Positions 1 through 13,690 of a DNA stretch of 64,000 nt are shown here, in pieces (position 1 is the first letter of the stretch; every line of letters starts with the position of its first letter). The notes below the pieces were generated by a model. It was not told where the DNA came from. It saw only the letters and a program-made list of their open reading frames with translations, and did not search any database. Location of the stretch: NCBI GenBank assembly GCA_963854835.1, contig OY978530.1, forward strand, positions 32,498,695 through 32,562,694. Reading direction: 5' to 3'. The position numbers and the translations under genes were made by a program. The stretch is from Megamerina dolium. Taxonomy: Eukaryota; Arthropoda; Insecta; Diptera; Megamerinidae.

Positions 1-302
1 GTTTCAGCACTGGATGATTTTCCTATTTCACGCTGAACCTCTGCAGCCAACTTCGGAGCGGATAACTTTGGATTTTTCTTAATTTTTCGTACAATATAAC
101 GCTCGTCTGAAGCGTTGAAAATCTTATTAGGTGCTTCTCTGACCTTGTTCTCCAACCGATTTTCGCGAACGAAGCGTTGAATGATGTATTGGACAGTTGA
201 GGCACTTAAATTTGTCATTTCAGCAATTTTTCGCACACTCTGACCTTTCCTAAAATGGTTAATTACCAGTTTACCCTGTTCCATCGTTGTACGATGACCC
301 AT
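1..302 (-). CDS. Tc1-like transposase, N-terminal part, runs off the window
   Basis: The reverse strand is open from an ATG at 302 to the window edge, about 100 codons without a stop. The protein starts MGHRTTMEQGKLV and continues into a helix-turn-helix region with RKGQSVRKIAEMTNLSAST, then a second basic block (NKIFNASDERYIVRKIKKNP). This is the usual bipartite paired-like DNA-binding domain of Tc1-family transposases, which bind the inverted terminal repeats and cut out the element. The DDE catalytic domain would lie to the left of the window. No break is visible in the part shown, so the copy could be intact. The ATG is the first one inside the element, downstream of its terminus at 673. 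Family assignment is firm; subfamily and activity cannot be judged. Confidence 0.8.
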   Translation of the reverse strand, partial: MGHRTTMEQGKLVINHFRKGQSVRKIAEMTNLSASTVQYIIQRFVRENRLENKVREAPNKIFNASDERYIVRKIKKNPKLSAPKLAAEVQREIGKSSSAE

Positions 303-673
303 AAAGCTAAATGTTTAATTTACAGCACTTTAACTATTTAAAATAATAATAATAAAAATTGTTATAATAGTTAAAAAGGTCCAAAAACTCATACAATTCA
401 AAAAAACTTTGTAACTGCGCGGCAGAATGAAACTTACTTACATTGAAGTTTGTGTACGAAATAAGATGTGAGCTGAAAATCAGCTGATCAATAGTTTTTC
501 TCTCTTGCATGACAAAAAGAACAATTTTTGGGGTTCCCCGTTTTCTTATTAGGTTTACTAAACACATACATAGACATCTACATTCAAAACTTATTGATAA
601 GTTTTTTAGTTTCGATGTTACAGCCATGTACATAAAAATATATACACTGTACGAAATAAGCTGTGAGCCACTG
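1..673 (-). mobile_element. Tc1-like element, end with internal direct repeat (IR/DR type)
   Basis: The outer end reads CAGTGGCTCACAGC on the minus strand, beginning at 673 next to a TA dinucleotide (674-675), as expected for Tc1/mariner target duplication. A nearly identical 22-bp block containing TTATTTCGTACA occurs twice in the same orientation, at 648-669 and 453-474, 195 bp apart, before the transposase ATG. Two transposase-site-like direct repeats inside one terminus is the IR/DR layout known from Sleeping Beauty, Minos and S-type elements. The opposite end is outside the window. Confidence 0.7.
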
Positions 674-680
674 TAGATAG

Positions 681-682
<2 letters not shown>

Positions 683-751
<69 letters not shown>

Positions 752-824
752 GTATATAGATATATATATACATATATATATAGATATATATACGTATATG
801 TAGATATATATAGATATATATACG

Positions 825-914
<90 letters not shown>

Positions 915-918
915 TATA
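683..918. repeat. (TA)n microsatellite with GTA/AGA interruptions
   Basis: About 235 bp of nearly pure TA with a few interruptions in the middle (746-835). It begins 8 bp outside the end of the Tc1-like element. Translations here are IYIYIY runs and not genes. Confidence 0.95.
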
Positions 919-1029
919 TAAGTAATACTAATTGCCAATGCTTTGAACTCCTACGATTTGGCAAAGAAAAAATATGATACAAATCATACAAAATACATGC
1001 ATATTGCCTTCAAATTTAAAACATTCTTT

Positions 1030-1440
1030 CTCTTTAAGCTGATTTGTCCTTGGCTTTTTATTAGTCGCCAAAGCATGGGGATGTCTTTCAAGCTTAGCTA
1101 AATAGATCTTAGCAAATGTGGAAACTTCATGAGTTACAATCGGAATGTGTATGTCTCTGTGGATATTAGAGTTTTCATTGTATCAATGAGCATTGGTAAT
1201 CATTCGAAGGATTCTAGATTGAATTCTTTGGAGTTTTTCTACATTTGATGGTGATGCAGTACCCCAGGGTTCAATACGTTAAGTCCATATGGATTAAATG
1301 ACAGTAATATATATTTCAGTTTGAGCTTGGACTGCCTGTTTAAGAGCCAGGCCAATTTGCTTTGTTTTTGTGAGTTTACGATAGGTATACATTCCGAGAT
1401 ATTTTGTGTCTGAAGCCTGAGGGATCGGCTTGGAGGTTAT
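1030..1440 (-). pseudogene. Fossil of a LINE reverse transcriptase, C-terminal end
   Basis: Minus-strand reading gives broken stretches such as YLGMYTYRKLTKTKQIGLAL, then NVEKLQRIQSRILRMI and a stretch ending EVSTFAKIYLAKLERHPHAL. This is the order and wording of the region after the RT palm of jockey-type non-LTR elements: the YLG box, then the LQ..QS..LR segment. Stops and frameshifts interrupt it and neither the catalytic core nor an element end is visible. Assignment to a jockey-like LINE is by resemblance only. Confidence 0.55.
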
Positions 1441-2667
1441 TAGCACAACAAATTTTTCCTCTTTTGCGAGTACCTCAAAAAGAAATTTTCCGAACTAACA
1501 TTGAGCAGCCGAAAAAGACACTTGCCTTCATTCATTTCTCCAAAGAAGCGTTTTCGAGATATTCGCGAAAAACGTGATTTTTTACTCTTTCTATAGTTAT
1601 CCATATAATATGATTCACATACAATGTAAACCGTACAAGCCGTGGTCTTTTTCTTTCCGACAATGTGCACTCTGTGTCCATTGGATTCAATTTGACTGAG
1701 TTGTATGCCATAAAATTGGAAAAGGAGAGACATTTTTCATTTTATTTGAAAATCAGTCATTTTCAGTCGGTCTATTGACATGAAAAAGAAATTATTTCAC
1801 ATATATTTAAGATCGTAGGTGAAAGAAAATTTTTAAAAAATTAGAGTTTGGACACAAACTCTTTTGTGTATGCAATATAATTGTGGAAAGTTATCGAACT
1901 GAAACTTAGGGTTTACTTAACGTAAGGTTCGTAAGATGTAGACTTGATTTTCTATTTATTACGCCCACTTCTATACAGATTCATTTTCATGCAAAACTAT
2001 CTATTGATTTTCAGGCCGATGTATTTTCGTACATATATATAGAAGCACATTTTTGTAGGGAGTTAGGCGAAGTTTTCATCCAATTCCGCCCATTTTCAGA
2101 TATATTAGTGCTTTATCAAAACAAGTAATAAGTTTCAGCTCGATAGCTTTATGTTTATATGCACTTATATTGCATATACAAACAAGATTGTATCTAAAAT
2201 CTAATTTACCTATCATCACCAAGTGCTTTCTATCTTCTACATTTCATGTCTAATTTAAGCAGTTACAATTAAAATTTTCGCCATAAAATTATCTTTCATC
2301 TGCAATCTTAAAAGCATGTGAAATAATATCCTTTTCATGTCAATGGATCAACTAAAAATGCGTTATTTTCAAAAAATATCCAAAAATTAACTTTTTTCGA
2401 ATTTAATCGCCTCTAACTCAGTCAAATTTAATACGATTGACACAAATAATATATCGTCCGAAGGAAGTAAGATGTGGTTTCCACCTTTCGAATGGTGTAC
2501 AAATCATGCTATATTAATTAAAAGGTTTTTGAGATTATAGCCAATAACTAAAAAAGTACGAAAAAACAGGTTTCTTGCAAATATCTCGAAAACTCTTCTT
2601 TAGAAAAATTACTGAATGCCACCTCCTTGTTCAGAGGGCTGGAAAACATACCTTCATATACATGTAA
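1440..2667. repeat. AT-rich intergenic block with an imperfect inverted pair
   Basis: No convincing gene. The stretch around 1537-1605 (containing GTTTTCGAGATATTCG) is matched in reverse orientation by about 2535-2605 (CGAATATCTCGAAAAC-like, with substitutions), so the block carries a diverged inverted repeat about 1 kb apart. The intervening 1740-2520 is AT-rich with no coding signal I can support. Confidence 0.45.
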
Positions 2668-2888
2668 TTTTGTCTGTAGAGTAGTAGGCATAAGTGCAGA
2701 ATACGGACTCAGAAGGAAAAAAATAATAAAAAATTGCCTTGGATAGAGCTTCGTTTTGTGAATATAAAAAATAAAAAATTTGTCTCTGCAAATGCCCACA
2801 CAAGGCGTGGTTCAAGGTCAAAGTTCAAAATTGAGGTCGAGATTACTCGAGAGACAAGCAAGTTTTTTCTACAATATGGGTATTAAAA
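2668..2888 (+). repeat. Left arm of a long inverted repeat around the satellite
   Basis: This arm, containing AGTGCAGAATACGGACTCAG, GTCTCTGCAAATGCCCA and GGTCAAAGTTCAAAATTGAG, recurs in reverse complement at 5520-5733. Similarity covers nearly the whole arm, with scattered substitutions and indels. The outermost bases of both arms correspond, as in the terminal inverted repeats of a fold-back type element. Confidence 0.65.
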
Positions 2889-3420
2889 CATAGGTAATTA
2901 ATACCTTTTTATAGGTACATATATAATATTTTATATGAATTTTTAACTTTTTAAATGTTATGAAGAAAATTATAAATTTTTTACAAAAATTTTGTAAAAA
3001 CCGATTTTTTTTTCGAAAAAGTCCCCCATTAACCTATCAAAAATTATATATTATTTCAAAGATCATAGGATTACCTTTCCAATGGTATATAAAACATATT
3101 TTTAAAGAATTTTTATATATTTTTAATATATTTTTTTATGGTCATACTTTCGCTATAGCAAATATGTGCACAGAGGAACAGTGAGGCAGTTATAATCATA
3201 GCGGTAGAGATAGACAAAAGAATTAAGGAAAAATAGGATGAAATAGTATAATTAACTAATTCTTTTATTAATCTAATAAAGACCACATTGTTAGAGCCCT
3301 ATGTTGTAGATTATCCTGATGGTGAATACAATATTGAAACAAATGAATAAAATTTCAATAGTAAAAATTACAAAGAGATTTCAATGCTAAAACGTTTGTC
3401 GCAAAGCTTGCAAAGCATGA
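2889..3420. other. AT-rich spacer before the satellite, no gene seen
   Basis: Poly-A/T-rich sequence between the inverted-repeat arm and the satellite. A short open frame at 2960-3184 is low-complexity (Phe/Lys/Ile) and lacks any recognisable domain. Nothing further can be supported. Confidence 0.4.
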
Positions 3421-4814
3421 GGCCTATAAGGGTTATTTTTTTAGCGCCCGGCCAAAGGCCGGCTATCAAAAAAGCTTTTGTCCTAAAATACTGTTGGTCG
3501 CGAAACCGGCGTCGGGCCTATAAGGGTTATTTTTTTAGCGCCCGGGCGAAGGTCGGCTATCAAAAAAACTTTTGTCCTAAAATACTGTTGGTCGCGAAGC
3601 CGGCGTCGGGCCTATAAGGGTTATTTTTTAGCGCCCGGCCAAAGGCCGGCTATCAAGAAAGCTTTTATCCTAAAATACTGTTGGTCGCGAAGCCGGCGTC
3701 GGGCCTATAAGGGTTATTTTTTTTGTGCCCGGCCGAAGGCCGGCTATCAAAAAAGCATTTGTCCTAAAATACTGTTGGTCGCGAAGCCGGCGTCGGGCCT
3801 ATAAGGGTTATTTTCTTTGCGCCCGGCCGAAGGCCGGCTATCAAAAAAGCTTTTGTCCTAAAATACTGTTGGTCGCGAAGCCGGCGTCGGGCCTATAAGG
3901 GTTATTTTTTTAGCGCCCGGCCGAAGGCCGGCTATTAAAAAAGCTTTTATCCTAAAATACTGTTAGTCGCGAAGCCGGCGTCGGGCCTATAAGGGTTATT
4001 TTTTTAGCGCCCGGCCGAAGGCCGGCTATCAAAAAAACTTTTGTCCTAAAATACTGTTGGTCGCGAAGCCGGCGTCGGGCCTATAAGGGTTATTTTTTAG
4101 CGCCCGGCCAAAGGCCGGCTATCAAGAAAGCTTTTATCCTAAAATACTGTTGGTCGCGAAGCCGGCGTCGGGCCTATAAGGGTTATTTTTTTTGTGCCCG
4201 GCCGAAGGCCGGCTATCAAAAAAGCATTTGTCCTAAAATACTGTTGGTCGCGAAGCCGGCGTCGGGCCTATAAGGGTTATTTTCTTTGCGCCCGGCCGAA
4301 GGCCGGCTATTAAAAAAGCTTTTATCCTAAAATACTGTTAGTCGCGAAGCCGGCGTCGGGCCTATAAGGGTTATTTTTTTAGCGCCCGGCCGAAGGCCGG
4401 CTATCAAAAAAACTTTTGTCCTAAAATACTGTTGGTCGCGAAGCCGGCGTCGGGCCTATAAGAGTTATTTTTTAGCGCCCGGCCAAAGGCCGGCTATCAA
4501 AAAAGCTTTTATCCTAAAATACTGTTGGTCGCGAAGCCGGCGTCGGGCCTATAAGGGTTATTTTTTTTGCGCCCGGCCGAAGGCCGGCTATCAAAAAAGC
4601 ATTTGTCCTAAAATACTGTTGGTCGCGAAGCCGGCGTCGGGCCTATAAGGGTTATTTTCTTTGCGCCCGGCCGAAGGCCGGCTATTAAAAAAGCATTTGT
4701 CCTAAAATACTGTTGGTCGCGAAGCCGGCGTCGGGCCTATAAGGGTTATTTTCTTTGCGCCCGGCCAAAGGCCGGCTATCAAAAAAGCTTTTGTCCTAAA
4801 ATACTGTTGGTTGC
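3421..4814. repeat. Tandem satellite, 15 copies of a 94-bp GC-rich unit
   Basis: Units begin with GGCCTATAAGGGTTATTTT at 3421, 3515, 3609, 3702, 3796, 3890, 3984, 4078, 4171, 4265, 4359, 4453, 4546, 4640 and 4734; the last is cut at about 80 bp. Each unit contains GCCCGGCCGAAGGCCGGC, able to form a GC hairpin around GAA, plus TCCTAAAATACTGTTGGTCG and GCGAAGCCGGCGTCGGG. Diagnostic variants (TATCAAGAAAGC, TTTGTGCCC, TTTCTTTGCGCCC, ACTGTTAGTCG) recur every four to five units, so a higher-order repeat of about 375 bp overlies the 94-bp period. GC content is much higher than in the AT-rich surroundings. It is non-coding. Confidence 0.95.
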
Positions 4815-5136
4815 GATACTGAATTTGAAGACATGCAGGTAATTGTATCGAAAGCCGTCCATATTGGAAACACTTGATGAAGTATCAGCTTGATAACAAT
4901 TTTTGAAATGCATACAAATTCTGGAAAAATATGTTTTATACACCGTTGTAAAGGTAATTGTATAAGCTTTAGTATGGTGCTAGATTTTCGATAGGTAAAT
5001 AGGGCTTATTTTCGAAAAAAAAATTGGTTTTTGAAAAAAAAGAAATTTCAAATTTATAGTTTTGATAATAACATTTAAAATGTAGAAAATAGGTGTTAAA
5101 TTATATATATCAGTAGAAAGGTAGAAAGTAGAAAGG
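4815..5136. other. AT-rich spacer after the satellite, no gene seen
   Basis: Single-copy-looking AT-rich DNA between the last satellite unit and the SINE. No open frame, RNA gene or repeat structure I can support, apart from TAGAAAG duplications just before the SINE. Confidence 0.4.
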
Positions 5137-5503
5137 TGGGTGCCGTAGCTCAGTGGTTAGTGTGTTCGCCTTCTGATCTGTAGGTCGTGGTTCAATCCCC
5201 GGCTGATGCATAACAAATTTAATATCGATAAGATTTTTCTTTCGAACGGTACCCACCTGTCGGCAAGCAATTGGCAATTCTTCTGACAGTAACAACTTGC
5301 CATGAAAAAGCTTCTTAAAGAACTCTGTGACAAAGCTCAGAAAAAGTGATGTCACAAGTGTTCTGCCCTTCGGAACCGGCTAAAATAAGTAGGTCCCTTC
5401 TAATATTGTCCAAAATTTAAGACGCACAACAGTAATGGAAGAGAAGCTCGGCCAATGAGCCCTTTGGGGCTTTAAGTGCCACATATTTATTTTTTTTTTT
5501 TTT
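5137..5503 (+). mobile_element. tRNA-derived SINE, copy 1 (full length)
   Basis: The 5' end TGGGTGCCGTAGCTCAGTGG carries a Pol III A box, and GGTTCAATCCCCGGC about 45 bp later is the B box, so the head derives from a tRNA. A body of about 260 bp follows (GTACCCACCTGTCGGCAAGC, then GTGATGTCACAAGTGTTCTG) and it ends in GTGCCACATATTTATTTTT. TAGAAAG at 5129-5135 and again at 5504-5510 is a plausible target-site duplication. The same unit recurs eight more times in the window. It has no protein-coding capacity and would need LINE proteins in trans. Confidence 0.9.
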
Positions 5504-5519
5504 TAGAAAGCTATTTAAA

Positions 5520-5733
5520 AAACCTTTCTTATGATACCCATATTATAAAAAAAAATTGCGTCTCTATCGACCTCAATTTTGAACTTTGACCTTGAGCCAC
5601 GCCTTGTATGGGCATTTGCAGAGACAAATTTTTTACTTTTTATATTCACAAAACGAAGCTGTATCCGAGGCAATTTTTTATTTTTTTTTTCCTTCTGAGT
5701 CCGTACTCTGCACTTGTTCCGAGTAGTATATTT
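5520..5733 (-). repeat. Right arm of the long inverted repeat around the satellite
   Basis: Reverse-complement partner of 2668-2888, containing CTCAATTTTGAACTTTGACC, GGGCATTTGCAGAGAC and CTGAGTCCGTACTCTGCACT. Together the arms enclose about 2.6 kb holding the satellite and SINE copy 1. The SINE is probably a later insertion. Confidence 0.65.
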
Positions 5734-5847
5734 AACGACGAAGAAAGACGTAAAAACACAATTGACAACAGTGTGGTACCACCACACTTCTTTAACCAAT
5801 CCATAACGTAAAATATATAAAACATAAACTACACTAATTATTACGCA

Positions 5848-6880
5848 GCTGACACACACCATCCATTTGTTGATTTTAAAACCGCTTCTACAGTCCGGCA
5901 AGATATTACACAACAATGTCTGAGTTAGGTATTCCTGCCAAAATCATTCATCTTTACAGAATGACACTGTATAACTTCCGTTGCGCAGGGAAAATTGGGA
6001 AGGACCTCTCCCCGCCGTTTAATACCGAACGGGACAAGGTGATTCGTTATCGTGCGACTTTTTTAATTTTAAATATTATGGAGAAAATAATATGAGCTCC
6101 TGATCTTCGATATTATGGAGAAAATATTTAGCTAAAGTGTCAAGCTGTTGACGTATGCCGATGACATTGTTATAATCGACACGAATTCTGATGCTGTTGG
6201 CATTTGCCAGTGACATTGATATAATCGACATAAATACGTAGGTACAGCATTCTCAGAATTGGAAAGAAAGTCGCGTCGAATGGGAGTTACGGCGAAAAAT
6301 GGCAAGACGAAGTACCTAGTGCCAACAAACAAAGAGTCCCGGCGTCTTGGACAGTACGTGACTGTTGATAACTACGCTTTTAAAGTAGTGGAAAACTCCA
6401 TCTATCTTGGAACCAGCATTAACAGCAGTAATGACGTCAGCCTGGAGATCATACGTAGGATTACTCTTACAAACAGGTGCTACTTTAGGCTAAGTAAGCA
6501 ATTGAGAAGTCGAACCCTCTCCCGAGAAACGTAACCCACACTCTACAAGCCTCTCATCATGCCTGTCCTTACATATCGTCCAGAAGCTTAAGACATTTCT
6601 ACCTCAGATGCGAGAATGCTATGAGTTTCCGTCAGAAAAGTCCTACGCAAGATATCTAGACCTATTTGCATTGGTGGCGCTCCGGCTAAGAAAGTGTTAT
6701 ATTCGGAACTCGCTTGTGGACGACGCAGACGAGACAGACCTAAGTTCCGGTAGAAGGACGCTTGGAATTTCTAAGTGGCACCAGCTATCGAAGGAAATAG
6801 ATAACTGGCTAAGCATGCTAGATTAGGGCTAAATCTATTTTCGGTTGTAATGGCCACATAAGTAAGTAAGTATGTAAGTA
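5848..6880 (+). pseudogene. RTE-like LINE fragment, RT C-terminal half and 3' end
   Basis: A broken plus-strand copy of the RTE family seen best at 58592-61645. It starts inside the RT domain (DTHHPFVDFK corresponding to DTHHLFVDYK in the longer copy), passes MSELGIPAKIIHLYRMTLYN, loses frame around the catalytic YADD region, resumes as ESRRLGQYVTVDNYAFKVV and TSINSSNDVSLEIIRRITL, and ends with TGGCCACATA followed by AAGTAAGTAAGT repeats. The (AAGT)n tail gives the true 3' end of the family. It is 5' truncated, as is common in target-primed retrotransposition, and riddled with stops. Confidence 0.85.
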
Positions 6881-7301
6881 ATTATTACCAGTCCGTCAGA
6901 TAATCTGCGTCTTTCTTCGCCGTCAAATATGTTCACGCGTCTTTCTTCGTCTTTTTTTCCGCGACTTTTTCGCCATCAAAACGCTCGTGTGTCTTTCGTC
7001 GTACGTATGCATCGACAATATACATAAAAACAACAAACTCGTCTATTCATCTTATAACAAAACATGTTTAGCTACAACCACCCAATGTAATCACCAATCT
7101 CCAAATTCTTTCTATATACACATTTTATGTTTTCCAAATAATTTTTCACATATAATATTTCAATTAACAGTGTTTTCCAGGTTACTAATTTATTTACTTC
7201 TGTAATTTGAGTTACAATTTTTGTTTTGTTTTTAACTGCGAAAAAGCACGAATCTTGTTGATACTAAGACTCAGATATTTAGGTATCAATTTGAGCAAAT
7301 T

Positions 7302-7302
<1 letters not shown>
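6881..7302. other. Intronic or intergenic spacer, no gene seen
   Basis: Unassigned DNA just upstream of the first visible mGluR exon. GTCTTTCTTCGCCGTCAAA-like phrases are repeated loosely three times between 6905 and 7000. No coding signal. Since mGluR must have upstream exons, this is probably intron. Confidence 0.4.
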
Positions 7303-7381
<79 letters not shown>

Positions 7382-7382
7382 T
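7303..7382. repeat. (TA)n microsatellite next to an mGluR splice acceptor
   Basis: About 80 bp of pure TA, ending 20 bp before the AG at 7401-7402 that opens the first visible mGluR exon. The acceptor's pyrimidine tract is only TTTATTTTTAG. Confidence 0.95.
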
Positions 7383-7402
7383 TTATATATATTTATTTTT
7401 AG

Positions 7403-10965
<3,563 letters not shown>

Positions 10966-12000
10966 CAATGGAATCAACGGTGCGGTGGAGAGGGTGTTAT
11001 GCCACCGATACTGTGCGAAACAATTTATGCATGTGGAAAAGGTTGACCGATCTTTGCAGCTCAATGATCCTAAAAGTCAATATATCCGTACTTGTTTATG
11101 CGCAGGAATAATACTGATATCATAGCAGTTTTTTAGAACACTTGGCAAAATTAACAATTATAGGCAGCTATATTATTTAAGCAGAATACTGAAAACTAGT
11201 TAAAGTGGAAGTAAAATTAGAGCATACTTCTTTATCCCTACAATATTCTTTATTCCCACAATTTTAAGTAAGTACTAAAGCCAACACTTAAAGAGAATAA
11301 ATTTCAAGTTAACTAAAGGAACAAATTTATAAATGCAATAAAGCAAAAGCAGAAACAATACAAAACGTAAACTTTGAACATGGCGGCTACACGAAGATAT
11401 GAACATATGTATGTACTTCTAAGTTTCACAAACCATCAAACGGATATGACTCAATATGTATGTAGGTTGTACATAAACAATGATTAATTGATGTTTAGTG
11501 TAATCAACTTAAAAGGCCAATACACAATATTTTTCCCAACGTTATTGATGGCCGAGTAATTGCCACCAAGTGGCTAAACACTGACATTATTTTATTGCTG
11601 TCGTGGTAAAACTAATGAAGCATAAAAATATAATTAAGAAAAGCTCTTAACTAAGAGATAAATCATTAATTTGAGTTACGACATGAAATTGGAATTGTAT
11701 CAATCGAAAAATACAATGAACGAAGATAAACAAGAGCAGGAAGTAGAACAAAACAAAACATCCCACCAAATATTATTTCTAAGCAAACAACTTCACGTTT
11801 GATAAGGATTACATATGTAACTATCTAATTGCATTAACAACTTTGGGTTTTGATCACCATCCCACTAGGTGTACTTCGCCACATATTTCATTAATTTTTA
11901 GTTAAAGATAAATTACAAAATTGAAATTTGAAATAATCGATAATATTGAATTGAAGTCAAATAAAATTTATTTTGGGAACATAGAAACCAGATTTCTTTT
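10966..12000 (+). other. mGluR 3' UTR and downstream AT-rich DNA
   Basis: Follows the mGluR stop codon. AATAAA hexamers at 11296-11301, 11337-11342 and 11960-11965 are candidate polyadenylation signals, the first two about 330-375 bp after the stop. No other open frame of note is seen up to the degenerate SINE at 12080. The transcript end cannot be fixed without RNA evidence. Confidence 0.5.
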
Positions 12001-12079
12001 TTGGATACTATATGGTTAGATTATGTTATTGTGGCTGCCCTCTGAGAGGACACTCTTAAGCTATTTGTGGTTCCAAGAA

Positions 12080-12285
12080 ATTTCTCTTCCAGTACCGTTG
12101 TGAGTGGGAAATTTGGAAAGTGTTAAAAGGGATCTACTTATTTTAGCCATTTCCGAACGGCAGAACCCCTGTGACATCACTTTTTTTGAGCTTTGTCACA
12201 GAGCTCTTTTGAGAAGCTTTTTTATGGCACAGTGTTAATTCCGGAAGAATTTGCAATTGCTTGCCGTACTTTTCATACCTTTCGA
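12080..12285 (-). mobile_element. tRNA-derived SINE, copy 2 (old, truncated)
   Basis: Minus-orientation copy of the SINE body: GGGATCTACTTATTTTAGCC, GTGACATCAC and AGCTTTGTCACAGAG align with the other copies but with many differences. The tRNA head and its A/B boxes are missing or unrecognisable. It is the most diverged copy in the window, so probably the oldest. Confidence 0.75.
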
Positions 12286-12939
12286 AATCAACAGTACCTG
12301 TGAATCTGTGAATCAACGGTTTACCATCGGCCTTTTATCAGTTAGTTTATATATATGTGAATCAAAACCTGATAGAGGACACGTGATCAGTTGCAATGTC
12401 TATATAATAAATAAAAATACATATTTATATCTGATACATATATACAAACGCGTTTCATTGCACTAAAGAGAAGAACCCCCGAGCATGGTATAGGCTCATC
12501 ATTGCTAATTGCACAAACATGTTTGGTCTGTTCTAACCTCATTCTATTCAACTGTTCGCAAACAGTTCGAACTCATTTCAGTGCAGTCTACGCAAACTTA
12601 AAATGCACACAATTTGTTCCAACTCTGTTTCAATTGCTGGACTTCAACTTGTATATTATGCTAGCACCCTGCACATTATCGTACTCAACTGGCTAGCACA
12701 TCATTCCATTGAACCGATCACCACTACCAAGTACAATCAACATAGTCAAACAACAAAACCTAGAACAGTGAGCATTGGGAAGGTCAAACAACGTTTATGA
12801 TGAAAGAACACAGCGCAGCGACAGTTTGGAATATTCAGGTGAGTGTGTACAAGCATAAACGACAAATAAAATCGTAAAAAGTGATAAATTGTATAATTTA
12901 ATTGAAAATTGATCGTTGTTCAATGTGAGTGAGAATGGA
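12286..12939 (+). other. Leader of the BEL/Pao relic, possibly LTR and 5' UTR
   Basis: Non-coding stretch upstream of the BEL/Pao gag remains. It has short open frames without domains. By position it should hold the LTR and leader of that element, but I could not find a second LTR copy or a clear primer-binding site. Confidence 0.3.
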
Positions 12940-13076
12940 AGGACATGGCACAGTTCATCGACACATTGGTAAAATTGCAGCGAGATCGACTAAGTAATCT
13001 ATCCAAGATACAAATCAATTTTTAGAAGGATGCTACGTCGCGTAAAACAAGACCGTATTTTCTGCAATGATTTAAA

Positions 13077-13690
13077 ATGATCGATGGGCTTCATACCGAA
13101 TTCTGTAGCGACCATAAAGAATTGGTCTGTTCTGACGTTAAACGGGAGACAAATTACTTTCTTGAAGATATGTATTCTTCTTTCGACGAACTTTATTTAG
13201 AGGTTCATTGTACACTCACTCAACGCCAAGCTGAAATGTATTCATTGGAGCCCATTCAACAGGAACAGCAAGAACATTCTATACATTAATTGCAACGAAG
13301 TCCTTCTTCAGTAAAATTTCCGCATTTACCAGTACCTTCCTTTTCAGGAAAATTTACGGTTTTGCCAAGTTTCTCCGATACGTTTAAAACTTTGGCGCAC
13401 TTAAATCTTGACTTAAATGCAATTGAAAAATTTCACTACTTGAAGAAGTCATTGTTCCTTGAAGGCGATGTTGATATTCAACAAATGCTTTTAACCGAAG
13501 CTAATTATGAAACGGCATGGAAAATGCTTATTAAACGCTACAACAACCCTTTTCAAAGAGCGGTCAAATGAAATAAAAGAGATGTTGAACATCGCAAATG
13601 GATGTGTAAATGAATTGAGAGATACTGCCAAATACGGTTCGGGTTCAAATTTCAAGCCTGTCAAACAATGTTCTCATAACATGGCTTTCA
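13077..13690 (+). pseudogene. BEL/Pao gag fragment
   Basis: Frames broken at about 13289 and 13570 together give a Gag of the BEL/Pao type: a helical N-terminal part, then FPHLPVPSFSGKF and KTLAHLNLDLNAIEKFHYLK followed by YETAWKMLIKRYNNP, the signature of the DUF1759 domain that forms the capsid-like core in these elements. The zinc-knuckle region after it is only faintly recognisable. It is dead, with at least three frame breaks. Confidence 0.75.

Noticed and set aside
584..991. Open frames made of Ile-Tyr repeats in both strands (also at 18961-19273, 28756-29016, 30505-30864, 61543-61794)
   Set aside because: They are translations of (TA)n microsatellites with no other coding signal.
1440..1733. 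97-codon minus-strand frame
   Set aside because: It covers an AT-rich repeated block whose inverted partner at about 2535-2605 does not keep the frame, and it shows no domain.
3421..4814. CRISPR-like array of regular repeats
   Set aside because: Units are contiguous without unique spacers, 94 bp long, and lie in a eukaryotic genome; this is a satellite.
5143..5215. tRNA gene on the plus strand (A box and B box present)
   Set aside because: The same head with the same 260-bp body recurs in nine places, acceptor ends do not pair well and no clear anticodon stem forms, so it is a SINE promoter and not a functional tRNA gene.
5110..5355. Recurring 60-110 codon frame starting MTSLFLSFVTEFFKKLF (also at 30760-31071 and in the other strand at 35333, 45716)
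   Set aside because: It is the chance reading of the SINE body; it repeats only because the SINE repeats.
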